Shown here: piece after piece, positions 44,201-54,478 of the stretch | How the letters are laid out: each line of letters begins with the position of its first letter | Numbering within the stretch: position 1 is the first letter of the stretch | Assembly: GCF_029784135.1 (NCBI RefSeq) | Contig: NC_073745.1 | Location: 42,178,420-42,242,419 of the forward strand | Source of the DNA: Toxorhynchites rutilus septentrionalis | Taxonomy: Eukaryota; Arthropoda; Insecta; Diptera; Culicidae | Direction of reading: 5' to 3' | DNA: 64,000 nt | Translations under genes and position numbers: made by a program | Notes under the pieces: model-generated | The model's database searches: none | Told to the model about the DNA's origin: nothing | Seen by the model: only the letters and a program-made list of their open reading frames with translations

Positions 44201-45477
44201 AATCATCTGATCGGTACAGTAGATCAAAAGTTATGAATTAAAAAAAAGTTATTTTTGGAAAAAATGGGATTGACTTTTTTGGGCAACCCTAAAATGGAGA
44301 TGATAAAAAATATGGGTCTAATGTTTTGCGATAAAGAACAAAACAACCACTTTTCACGAAAATCTGAGAACCACTATGTCGGTTTGACAAGGACTGGCTG
44401 TATATACACATTTCCATCGCACTTCTAGGTGGATTGACACTATTTTCGTGACTCAAATAATCATTCATGTTGTTAAATTATCTTGAAATTATTGAGAAAT
44501 TGATTTCTAAACACAATTCTTAATAGAAAGTAATATTCACTTCTTTGATCCATTGTCACCCCTCTAAGGGGTGAAATTGGGTCAACATTCATTTAATCGT
44601 AGTTCATTGAAAAATTAATATTATTCAACAATTCCTTGGACACTTACGAGTGTTCATCATTAGAGAACATTTCTACGTAATCAGAATTGTGTTTTACTCT
44701 AATTTACGATAGTTATTCAACAAAAAGTTCGAAAACTACCTTTTTTGACCCATTTTCACCCCAATCGACGGTAATTCTATTTTTTTTAAGTCGATACAGC
44801 AATATATGATCGCTCTTCTGACGAAAAGCTCAATGCAAGTCTTGATAGATCGACCCGGCGCTCAACACATAAAAAACACATAAAAACTAGGAGACCAACA
44901 CAATTTTAGTTAAACAATGAAATGTATGAAATTATTTATGTTTTATTAACATGAAAACTTTTTTTAGGAAAACTGTTTCCCTGTGGCAGTGCCCTTTTTC
45001 CGATGTATAGATGACTTGTTAGAAATTTTATGGGCTATTCATATTTATTTTTTCCAGAATTAAAAAAATACATATTCTTGAGAAAAACGAATGTTATACT
45101 TTTAAAATCTTTTTTCTTCAGTGTTATATTTTTTGAAAAAAAAGGCATTTCTTTATAAAATTTAAATAATTTCCTACATTTTATGCTTGACTAGTGTTTA
45201 AGTTATAATTTTTAGTAAAAATTTTTGAAGCTTTTCAAAAAGAAGACTAATTTTTTTTCTAATATTTCAAGCATGCAAAGTTGGTCAGATCAACAATGTC
45301 TTTACACTTACAACGTTTCACTGCGATCTGAGATGTTGTCGAGTGATACAATTTTTTTCGAAGTACGAATCAATGTAGTAATTTATACGTTCATGCGACT
45401 CACGAAATACATCTGCCTGATATTCATAATGAATTCGTAAAATCGATATTATCGCATTTTATAAGATTTTAGATATA
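44201..45477. other. Unassigned AT-rich DNA
   Basis: CCCCTCTAAGGGGTGAAATTG (about 44561) and a partly inverted counterpart GACCCATTTTCACCCCAATCG (about 44748) hint at a ~200-bp foldback repeat. The block 45350-45440 resembles 48840-48920. No gene was found. Confidence 0.4.
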
Positions 45478-46039
45478 TACAGGTATACAGGCTCGATTAT
45501 CCGGAGTATTGATTTATTTTTCACTCCGGATAATCGAGTCAAAATAAATTTTTTTTATTCGTTTTTTTTTTGCATGTATTTTTTGTTTTTTGAATACAAA
45601 AGACGAATTTGCTTTTTGATTCATCCCCTTGAAGTCAGAAAACACCTTTCTCACATGAAAAAAAAAATTATCCAGATTCCGACAGGAGGTGATAGGCGAT
45701 CATATTTGATGAAAAAATCCTTCAACGCATATGTTCGAATTTCAACAATGACAGAGTTATAGAACTTTTGACGAGGGACTACGTCTAACCGGAATATATG
45801 GAGGGTAAAATGAAAACCTAAACACAGAACATGCAGGAAAAAATGAAAGATTTCGAATGCTTATAGCTCGAACATTTCGTACTGGATAGGAGAGATGTTT
45901 GCATCACTTGATAGGGAATATTTCTACGCATCTATCGCAACTAACAAAATGTTGTTTTTCATTAGATAAACAATTGAATAACTGTAAAATATTAGGCGTT
46001 ATCTAAACGCCCTAACTGCATCGTTTTGATTGGCCCGAT

Positions 46040-46590
46040 TTACGGTTTCCCTAACAGAGCCATCAAAACCAAGCAGCCTTGGGGAAATCGGCATTGCAAA
46101 TACATGAAAGTAGGGGGACTTTTGTTCTCATCGAAAAATGTTCCCTAACACAGACTTTAAAACCAAGCAGCGAAATCGGCATTGCAAGCACACGAAAGAG
46201 CCTAGAGGCGAGTGAACTGAAAAGTTTAAACCCTCTTAAAGCCAAAAAGAAGAAAAAGAACACACGAAAGTAGGGGGAGCTTTTGTTCCCACCGAAATGT
46301 GTTCCCTAATAGAGATTTCTAAACCAAGGTGCCTGGAGAAATCGGTATTTCAAATTCATGCAAGTCGGGGGTATTTTTGTTCCGACTGGAATGTGTTTCC
46401 CTAACACAGACTTCAAATCCATGAAGCGTGGGGAAATCGGCATTGCGAATTCATACAAATCGGGGGTATTTTTGTACCGATTGAAATGTGTTTCCCTAAC
46501 ACAGACTTCAAAACCGTGGTTTCTGGGGAAATCGGCTCTGCAAATAAATGCAAACTGCGAGTACTTTTGTCCTCGCTTGCCTTTGTGCAG
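46040..46590. repeat. ~95-bp tandem units inside E copy 3
   Basis: TTCCCTAACA/TTCCCTAATA starts occur near 46047, 46140, 46303, 46395 and 46490, and each unit contains GGGGAAATCGGCATTGC(A/G) or a close variant and TTTTTGT(T/A)CC. The array explains most length variation among E copies. Confidence 0.8.
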
Positions 46591-46758
46591 AGTGGAATAT
46601 GTCTGTCCTAACATGATCTTCTAAACTTAGGAACCTGGGAAAATCGTGCATCGACACTAGAAGCGAATGAACTTCCCAGTTTCAAGCAAATTCGAGATTC
46701 GAGAAGTATGTACATTTTTAGGATGTAAACTTCAGAGGGAAATGTAAAATAAAATAAT

Positions 46759-46832
46759 CGTTTGATAATTTTTTTTTGTCTTTATTGGAAAGATTTTCAG
46801 CCTTAGGCTGGTTCATCAAACGTTTGATAATT
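46759..46832 (-). mobile_element. 50-bp LINE 3' tail insertion with 12-bp duplication
   Basis: CGTTTGATAATT appears at 46759-46770 and 46821-46832. Between them is a 50-bp insert that on the minus strand reads GAACCAGCCTAAGGCTGAAA and ends AATAAAGAC plus an A run. This is a severely 5'-truncated retrotransposon tail. E copy 1 lacks it at the same position. Confidence 0.88.
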
Positions 46833-47365
46833 CTTCCGTACATATATTTTGTTCTAGTCATCACACCAAACGTAAAAGGTCCGTCATTAAATTTATTTGT
46901 AACGAAGAACAATCAATCACAATAAATGAATTGACTTTACACGGCATTTGTTAATTTTTTTCACTCACAGAGCAAATATATTGAACTCAATTGAATTTGG
47001 AAACTGTTTCATTCAATCAAGAATTTAATCAATAAAAACGAATGATTGCTCAGCTAAGGTAGTTCCACGTGAACCTTGCGGTTATATCATATATATAACC
47101 CACTATTTTTTTTCTGTTTCGGACTCTCTTGACTGGTAAAAAATCAAGCAAAATCTCCAAAAATCACTATTTTTATCCCGCTGTACATATAATAGCCACT
47201 CAAATTCCACCTTAACGTTGAAAGGTTACATTTCTTCTTGAAATAAGTCATATTTGAAATATAATATAAAAAAATATTTTTTTTTCCAAACTGTATATAA
47301 TCGAGCCCAAAATTGTATATAATCGAATCACATATAATCGAGTCTGTATATAATCGAGTCTGACC

Positions 47366-47985
47366 TGTATCAAATGAAAGGGATTGACTAGTAGAAAACA
47401 GTTATTTATTAAAAATGCAAATCCAAAATGGTCACAGTCCGCAAATAACTGATTACTTTTTAATGGTTTCATTCAGCTTGCCCTGTTTGTATGTATGTTT
47501 GAGTGTTTGTAGGATTGCCCCACATTAATTGATTGTTCTGAAATTTGGAATATACCTTTAATTATACTGCCATTATAAAACTGCTTGAAAATTCAATTTG
47601 GCCGCCCCTAAAAAATGGCTGAATGGCTTGACTTGGAGAATAGATTACATTATGAACAACATAAATTCGAAAAGGTAACCGCCACTAAATAGTCGACTAT
47701 GTATTTTTTGCATTCCCCTCAATACAGGGAAACTTCGATATAGCGTACCCTCGTTATAACGTACAAATTTTCAAAGTCCAAAGGAATAATTTTTTGAATA
47801 GTATTTTTCTGGAAGAACAATGAATTATCGGTATTTTGATACTAAAGCTTGGTTTATACTTTTAACCAGGGCAAGCTGAATAAAACCATTAGAAAGTAAT
47901 CAGTTATTTGGGAACTGCGGTCATCTTGGATTTTTATTTTTCATGTGTTCTACTAGTCAAGCCCTTTCATTTGATACCCATATTG
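47366..47985. repeat. Inverted repeat with ~120-bp arms
   Basis: Left arm (about 47370-47490) starts AAATGAAAGGGATTGACTAG and ends CATTCAGCTTGCCCTG. The right arm (about 47866-47985) is its reverse complement with scattered mismatches. The ~375-bp centre contains no gene. The right arm merges into the following tandem array. Confidence 0.75.
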
Positions 47986-48340
47986 AAGGGGTTGGGAATA
48001 AAAATATGGCACCATCTTGTGGTGGCGTCCATCTTGGATTTGCATTTTTCATAAATAACTGTATTCTACTAGTCAAGCCCTTTCATTTGATACCCATTTT
48101 ATATTGATGGGGTTCTGAGAAAATATGTAATCCACCATTTTGTTGTGGCAGCCATCTTGGATTTGCATTTTTCATAAATAACTGTGTTCTACTAGTCAAG
48201 CCCTTTCATTTGATACCCATTTGATATTGATGGGGTTCTGAGAAAATATGTAATCCACCATTTTGTTGTGGCAGCCATCTTGGATTTGCAGTTTTCATAA
48301 ATAACTGTATCCTACTAGTCATGCCCTTTCATTTGATACC
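47930..48340. repeat. ~120-bp tandem repeat, about 3.5 units
   Basis: CTACTAGTCAAGCCCTTTCA (one unit with ATGCCC) recurs at about 47951, 48067, 48189 and 48312, giving spacings near 116-123 bp. Each unit also contains TTGATGGGGTTCTGAGAAAA and CAGCCATCTTGGATTTGCA or a close variant. Non-coding. Confidence 0.85.
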
Positions 48341-48399
48341 CATATTGGCTATTGAATATGGAATTATAATACAAATTATTCAAAATTTCCGAAAATCAA

Positions 48400-48476
48400 A
48401 AATAAAATACTCCGGATAATCGAATCCCGGATAATCGAGTCTCCGGATAATCGAGTCCGACCTGTACAACTTTATG
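48400..48476. repeat. Second R-type right terminus
   Basis: Three GGATAATCGARTC motifs in tandem end in CGACCTGTA, matching the right end of element R at 47296-47369 in orientation. It marks another R-family element whose left end is not obvious. One possibility is a larger R copy starting at 45478. Confidence 0.6.
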
Positions 48477-50946
48477 CGACTTATATGCCAAGTTATGTGA
48501 TTTAGCATTTTCTGGAAGCAATGTGTTTTGTTTTTCAATAAAAGTACTAATACTAGTAGCAGCTGAACACCACCGAACTTATTGAGAAAATGTAGAATTT
48601 CGAGCGCTTGTGTTCAACCTCTCTCTTTAATGCCTCAGGTAAAACGTACTTTTTCGTACTGTTTTCATATACCGCTCTCCTATCCAACTCAGTGACCAAA
48701 CGACTGCACCTTGTACCATGGATCCGTCTTGAAATAGACATCAACAATCCTGATGTGTCAAATTTGCAGTATGATCTAATGTGTCCTCAATTATGATCCA
48801 ATGAGATTTACTGTTGAATGATACAACATGTAACACGAGTTTTCGCAGAACTACATTGATTCAAATTATACGTTTATGTGACTCTCGAACTGAATCTGCC
48901 TGATATGTATACATTATGTCGCTTAGTTTAATTTTACGATATTGCATATCGGAAAAGCGATGTTTGCTATACCCAATTACGACTAAATCTGTCGTGATAA
49001 ATATAATTATATGTGAGAGCCATTATGTATCATTTGTAGATAGTTATAGAAGCCTGTTTACAATGAAATTTATTAGATTCAGTTATCCTGGAGAAGCTCA
49101 TTATTCCGGAAAAGTCAAATATGTTAAGCAATATACTTATCACAAAGCAAAATTAATACCACCAACAATGTTGCAACAGCAAATGAAAAAAAAACAATTA
49201 TCATATCAACTCAATGAACCCTACAAATACTTCCTTGTGTACCGATATCGCAGCTTCTCCTTTCTTGGTACTCCGGAAAAGATTGATCAATACTCAACCG
49301 CCCCCCCCACCCCCTTCATCGGTACCCACTCCCAGTGATCCAAATTGACTATTCAGCTGGTGGTGCCTCGGAATCAATTGTTGTTCATCGCAGATATTTG
49401 AATTGTAAATACAGAAAGGCTTCACAGGGCAACAGAGTAGCAGCAGCGAGTGCGAGTGTGATGAAGAATCACCACCTTCATTCTCTGGCATCTCGCACCA
49501 CAAGTTGCCCAGCGTTGGCACGATGGCGGTGGGAGTTCAAAAGTTGACTGCACCGATTTTGCGCTCCACACCGTTGAATGGGAGCGATATGCAAATGTAT
49601 GCTGCTGCCAATTCATACACGGACATTTTTTCTCCCGGTTCTCGGGACATGGACGCTTGGTTTGCTGAAGGGTTCGATAGCATCGTCTTCCGCCTCTCCA
49701 TCCATGCGGCGATAGGCAAACTTTGTTGCACAAGTGTACACAAGCGGATAACCCAAGTAGCGAACAGTTCGCTATGGCTTTGAAGACCATAAATGTCAAT
49801 TAGGATGATTGATGGAACGAACGCCAGTGGACGTTGTTTTGAGTTCGATTATACGTTCAGTCATTCGTATTTGGTGAAATTTCACTCGATGAAGTATTCT
49901 ATTCATTCATTTCATATATGGTCATCATAAATGAGTCTAGACCTTGAAATTTGATGGCAGCCCAAGCGCTACGTAAGTCCAGTAGATCCACTGTTGATTG
50001 AAGTAAACAGTAATTACCTTCATGTCTGACAAGCTATCCATTGCTTCATGCTTCTTCATTTTGCGATTCAAACGTCAGACGCACAGTGACCGACATCGAT
50101 GCGAGTACACTGATGTAAATTGAGGAGCAGAACCAGTGAACATGCCAACCGTTTGTCACCCACTGATGCATGTCGAACGGCAAATGAGTAACTGCCTCTC
50201 CGGTTGAGTTGCAATGAAATAGGATTCAGGCGGGCTACCCGTCGCAGCTATTACAAACTGGGGAAAATAGTCATTCGGGAGAGAGGTAATTTAATGCCCT
50301 TCTACCGGACACCGCGCGCCAGATCCGAATCCTTCGCAAGGACCGACAATGCGCCTGTTACGTGGGAGAATATACATATATACCCATTTATATATGGGGA
50401 TTATTACTACATTGCAGGATGCGATCTCCTCGGCAGAAACGAGCGAGCATGCTAACGACAAGTAAACATAGTAAATCAATTTTATGGCTCCTTGGTAAGC
50501 CCATTTAACGCGCTCTGAACTCGGATGGGTATATCTCGGCTGGCCCGAGCTGCCGGCGTTCTTCACGGTTGTCCCAAGACCGGCGGCAGTGATTTGCGCC
50601 CCGTGCATAAGACAGATCTCCTCCCAGCCAGCTCATCCTTTTCGCCTTAGCGAGCACTTCAATGTTTGGCTTCAGTCAACATTTGCATTAATATTCATTA
50701 TTGGCTTGACAAATACGGTGCAAGTGTCTGTATCCAGACTGTTGGTTTATGTTTGCCCAATTATGTGATGGGGCACCGGCTGGACGAGGCGAAAAGTATT
50801 ACCGGAAGTGGACCCTGGAGGAACAAAACATTTTTCTGAACCACTTGGAATGAAATATAGTGTTTAGTAGTTACACATCTGTTCATATGACAATTTTCAA
50901 CGGATTCGTTCATCGAATCTTGAGCTATATGACCGCATAGAATTCT
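48477..50946. other. Unassigned DNA, partly single-copy-looking
   Basis: 48600-48750 holds a 64-codon minus-strand frame without a recognisable domain. 49290-50760 is less AT-rich and shares no repeats with the rest of the window. Overlapping open frames on both strands there (up to 125 codons) have no family signature. No gene is called. Confidence 0.4.
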
Positions 50947-50953
50947 AAAAAAA
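50947..50953 (-). terminator. Pol III terminator of tRNA-Glu
   Basis: Seven T residues on the minus strand start 4 nt after the tRNA-Glu 3' end, the standard RNA polymerase III stop. Confidence 0.85.
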
Positions 50954-50957
50954 TCGC

Positions 50958-51029
50958 TTCCCATACCGGGAATCGAACCCGGGCCTTCTGGGTGAAAGCC
51001 AGATATCCTAGCCACTAGACCATATGGGA
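50958..51029 (-). tRNA. tRNA-Glu (anticodon TTC)
   Basis: 72 nt on the minus strand. The acceptor stem TCCCATA pairs with TATGGGA, with A as discriminator. The D arm contains GGTCTAGTGGCTAGGATA (A box), and the anticodon stem TCTGG/CCAGA encloses loop CTTTCAC with TTC at 50994-50996. The variable loop is short, and the T arm CCGGG-TTCGATT-CCCGG gives an intact B box. No intron. All stems pair, so it should be functional and charge glutamate. It diverges from the tRNA-Leu gene 367 bp away. Confidence 0.97.
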
Positions 51030-51396
51030 GGTTATCTCCTTATATTCCTAAAGAAGACCTGTTTCAAACGTAAAAATGTTGATGTAATTAGATGCATTTT
51101 AATTTCTCTCAACAATTAGAAACATAGAGGAATGCAATGATGTGATATATTTGGATTATCGAATCGTCAAACCGATGCCAACAATTATATTTTTCGTACA
51201 TCAACGAATTCATACGAAAATTGAAATTGGAAGGTTCGTTCGAACGATAAAAAAAATTGTGCTCCGAACGTGAATAGGGATACGAATGGACAAACCATTC
51301 AAACGTATCTGATTCGAACGCAAATAAGATTAAGAATGAACTTTTCATAAACTGCATACAGAAAAAAACATGGTTCTAATCCAGGCCTCATAACAC

Positions 51397-51478
51397 GGTA
51401 GCGTGGTCGAGCGGTCTAAGGCGCTGGTTTAAGGCACCAGTCATTTCGGTGGCGTGGGTTCGAATCCCACCGCTGCCA
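51397..51478 (+). tRNA. tRNA-Leu (anticodon AAG)
   Basis: 82 nt including the discriminator A. The acceptor stem GGTAGCG pairs with CGCTGCC (one G-T wobble). The A box lies in TGGTCGAGCGGTCTAAGGCG. The anticodon stem CTGGT/ACCAG encloses loop TTAAGGC with AAG at 51431-51433. A long variable arm (TCATTTCGGTGGC), diagnostic of a class II tRNA, follows, then the T arm GTGGG-TTCGAAT-CCCAC with an intact B box. No intron. It reads CTY leucine codons after A34 is edited to inosine. Sequence and folding look fully functional. Confidence 0.97.
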
Positions 51479-51483
51479 AGATA

Positions 51484-51488
51484 TTTTT
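51484..51488 (+). terminator. Pol III terminator of tRNA-Leu
   Basis: Five T residues begin 6 nt after the tRNA 3' end. Confidence 0.8.
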
Positions 51489-52130
51489 ACATATTTACAA
51501 ACAACATATTATAGAAACTTATTCTTGTTTTCGTTCGAATCAGATATGGCCGTAAATAAGAGTAAGGCTGATATTCTTCCTCAAAGTTTAACATTTGTTT
51601 CAAATATTCCATTACAAGACGACATGCAAAGATCTATGTAACCGTATACGACCGATCTCTGCAATCGTTCTTATAACACGGTTCGAACAGTTTCGAAAAA
51701 TACATAATATAAACAAGGAAGGAACATGCACTTCAACTATTAGAAACATAGAGAAGCGCATGAATGTGAGATATTATATTTTTCGTACCTACGAACGAAA
51801 ACTCGAATAATGGTGGGTTCATTCGGATGGATCGAACAATTTTCGAAATACAAGTGGAGAAAACTTTCGAACGAAGACTTGAGAAAAACTAGTTTCGAGA
51901 AAAACGCATTTGAAGTTTTGTGTTGAGGCCGTACTAGACCGTATTAGATACCGCATCGCTAAAATGGCGTAGGTCCACTAAGTCTGAAAAATAAACACGA
52001 TATAAACAAGTATATTTATTCTGATATAGAAAATATGGCTCTGTGTTCAGACACATAGACTGTTGCAGCGCATAGAGAGCAGGTTGTGATGTGAGGGTTT
52101 CTCCGTGTGCGGTAAATCGCGAAGCGAAGA

Positions 52131-53000
52131 GAAAGAGAAAGAGAAAGAGAAAGAGAAAGAGAAGAGAAAGAGAAAGAGAAAGAGAAAGAGAAAGAGAAAG
52201 AGAAAGAGAAAGAGAAAGAGAAAGAGAAAGAGAAAGAGAAAGAGAAAGAGNNNNNNNNNNNNNNNNNNNNNNNNNNNNNNNNNNNNNNNNNNNNNNNNNN
52301 NNNNNNNNNNNNNNNNNNNNNNNNNNNNNNNNNNNNNNNNNNNNNNNNNNNNNNNNNNNNNNNNNNNNNNNNNNNNNNNNNNNNNNNNNNNNNNNNNNNN
52401 NNNNNNNNNNNNNNNNNNNNNNNNNNNNNNNNNNNNNNNNNNNNNNNNNNNNNNNNNNNNNNNNNNNNNNNNNNNNNNNNNNNNNNNNNNNNNNNNNNNN
52501 NNNNNNNNNNNNNNNNNNNNNNNNNNNNNNNNNNNNNNNNNNNNNNNNNNNNNNNNNNNNNNNNNNNNNNNNNNNNNNNNNNNNNNNNNNNNNNNNNNNN
52601 NNNNNNNNNNNNNNNNNNNNNNNNNNNNNNNNNNNNNNNNNNNNNNNNNNNNNNNNNNNNNNNNNNNNNNNNNNNNNNNNNNNNNNNNNNNNNNNNNNNN
52701 NNNNNNNNNNNNNNNNNNNNNNNNNNNNNNNNNNNNNNNNNNNNNNNNNNGAAAGAGAAAGAGAAAGAGAAAGAGAAAGAGAAAGAGAAAGAGAAAGAGA
52801 AAGAGAAAGAGAAAGAGAAAGAGAAAGAGAAAGAGAAAGAGAAAGAGAAAGAGAAAGAGAAAGAGAAAGAGAAAGAGAAAGAGAAAGAGAAAGAGAAAGA
52901 GAAAGAGAAAGAGAAAGAGAAAGAGAAAGAGAAAGAGAAAGAGAAAGAGAAAGAGAAAGAGAAAGAGAAAGAGAAAGAGAAAGAGAAAGAGAAAGAGAAA
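52131..53000. repeat. (GAAAGA)n microsatellite with assembly gap
   Basis: A GAAAGA array of about 120 bp (with one early GAAGA slip near 52162) and another of about 250 bp flank 500 N (52251-52750). The round gap length is a placeholder, so the true array size is unknown. The long Glu/Arg, Lys/Arg and Leu/Phe frames across it are artefacts of the repeat. Confidence 0.97.
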
Positions 53001-53309
53001 CTTTTTTAGAATTCGATGCAGTCTGAAGTACACGATGAGTAAAATGAATGGTCTCTTAGTCTTAACACTTTACCAACCGCTTATGGTTTAACAGCATATA
53101 CATAACCGACCGTCTGCTACCACTCAACCACGAAGTCGAAGCGTACTTTCATGTGCGCTATGAAACTCTTTGTCGATGACGATGAATATTGCTTATTCGA
53201 GCAGTTACAATCGACAATGAAAGTATCTGGTTTCTAAATTGAAATGAAACGACAGAAGGAAGGAATAAAGCAGACGATTTGGTGTTTTAGTATGTGTAGA
53301 TAATATATC

Positions 53310-53470
53310 GATCCCACCGGAGGCGATCTGGCGTAGTGGTAACATCCATACCTCTCACGTAGAGATCACGAGCTCAATTCTCACTCCCGACATTCTTCCA
53401 AAAAATGGAAGTAAAAGTGAGCCGAAATGTGTTGATGAAAGTCACTAGAATATAGAAAAAAAGATCCCAC
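53310..53470 (+). mobile_element. tRNA-derived SINE with 8-bp duplication
   Basis: GATCCCAC at 53310-53317 and 53463-53470 flank an insert of about 145 bp. The head GGCGATCTGGCGTAGTGGTA has an A box, and AGCTCAATTCTCACTCCC is a decayed B box. The body contains TTCCAAAAAATGGAAGTAAA and ends ATATAGAAAAAAA. Internal pol III promoter, A-rich tail and target duplication define a SINE. Without its B box intact it is probably silent. Confidence 0.82.
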
Positions 53471-53544
53471 TTCACCACGATAGATTAAATTGAATCAATC
53501 GGAAACGACTATGGTTGAAGTGAAAGGAGCAAGAAAAACTAATT

Positions 53545-53825
53545 TTAGTTCTTCTTGAATGGCACTAACGTTCCTAGAGGAGAACTTCACCGCCTTAACG
53601 TAGTATTACTTGGGTCATTTTTATGAGTACTTAGTTGAGATTTCTATGCCAAATAACACGCTTTGTGATTGTATTCTGAGTAGCAAGCTCTAGAAATACG
53701 CGTGACCACAGTTGCAAGACGGAGGAAATTTCTTTGACGAAAAATCCCCCCGACCAAAACGGGAATCGAACTCGAACTCCCGGCATGCTAGGTTTGACGC
53801 TAACCTCTCGGCCACTGGAACACGG
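53545..53825 (-). mobile_element. tRNA-derived SINE S1, near full length
   Basis: On the minus strand the head GTGGCCGAGAGGTTAGCG (A box) and GAGTTCGATTCCCGTT (B box) span 53750-53825. The body includes TTTTCGTCAAAGAAATTTCC, CACGCGTATT and TTGAGATT-type blocks and ends in a GAAGAA tail at about 53545. The same body occurs at 59691-59857 and 63890-64000. I recall this type as abundant in culicine genomes. No clean target duplication was found. Confidence 0.8.
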
Positions 53826-54478
53826 TATACGACACGTGAATGAGAAACTAGAAATATAGTGTTTTAGTGGTGAATATGTACATTAGGGTGCCATTGAGAA
53901 TGGTCATCTCGAATTTCAAAAAGTTATCCCATACAAAATGTTTACCACCTCGAGAAAGCCTTTACAATTTCTAACAAGTCATCCATACATCGGAGTGTGG
54001 GCACTTTTACATGAAAAAAGTTTTTCGAACAACAACTTTGTCGTGTACAGCTTATAAATTTTAAGAATGTGGCCTGTCGGTTAAGGTAAGAAGAAGCGTT
54101 TGGAACAGCGCGGACCACTATAAGAAGACGGATAAAATTACCGAAACCCACATCGAGTCTCGGCCCTGAAAAAGCTGTTTTCATTTCGGCATAGGAAGCA
54201 GGCATGGAGATGCACGTTTACGGAATCACAATGGTATATGTCCGAAGCTTTCCCTTGAACCGGCTGGTCGAAATAATTTGCAATTAAAGAAACCACACAA
54301 GTTATCGGAAATATCGGAGACATAACTGGAGAGACGTAGAATTACACCGAGGTCTGTCAGTTTAAATAACTTATCAAATATCCAAGTATTCTGTATCTCT
54401 TTATAAAATTACATATCTTCATGTCCACGATCTCAAAAACATCATTCTAAAAGAAATAATCCTTCATATCATGCATTA

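Larger units (their letters stand above)
45770..47105 (+). mobile_element. Element E, copy 3
   Basis: It runs from GACGAGGGACTACGTCTAACC through GGTAAAATGAAAACCTAAAC to GTAGTTCCACGTGAACC and the GCGGTTATATCA...ATAACC terminal hairpin, colinear with copy 1. It carries about five units of the ~95-bp internal repeat (46040-46590), one of which holds an extra ~60-bp stretch (46185-46260). A 50-bp LINE tail is inserted at 46771-46820. No gene of its own. Confidence 0.8.
45478..47369. mobile_element. Element R (TACAGG...CTCGATTAT ends), containing E copy 3
   Basis: The left end is TACAGGTATACAGGCTCGAT and then TATCCGGAG. The right end, read inward, is TACAGGTCAGACTCGATTAT. The right end repeats a TATAATCGAGTC-like motif four times at about 47296-47362, and the left end has an inverted pair (CTCGATTATCCGGAG and CTCCGGATAATCGAG). 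E copy 3 occupies 45770-47105, so the native R is only about 550 bp. Non-coding. Confidence 0.7.
51115..51850. repeat. Diverged duplicate blocks flanking tRNA-Leu
   Basis: A block at about 51117-51245 (TTAGAAACATAGAGGAATGC ... ATATTTTTCGTAC.TC.ACGAA) is echoed at about 51739-51835 (TTAGAAACATAGAGAAGCGC ... ATATTTTTCGTACCTACGAA) in the same orientation. The two lie on either side of the tRNA-Leu gene. This suggests an old local duplication of the tRNA neighbourhood, or two copies of an unknown repeat. Confidence 0.6.

Noticed and set aside
49422..49799. 125-codon minus-strand open frame with many Cys
   Set aside because: Cys spacing fits no zinc-finger or secreted-peptide pattern I know, and other frames are equally open.
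52047..53091. Three open frames of more than 300 codons (Leu/Phe, Glu/Arg, Lys/Arg repeats)
   Set aside because: They are translations of the (GAAAGA)n microsatellite and of the N gap, not genes.
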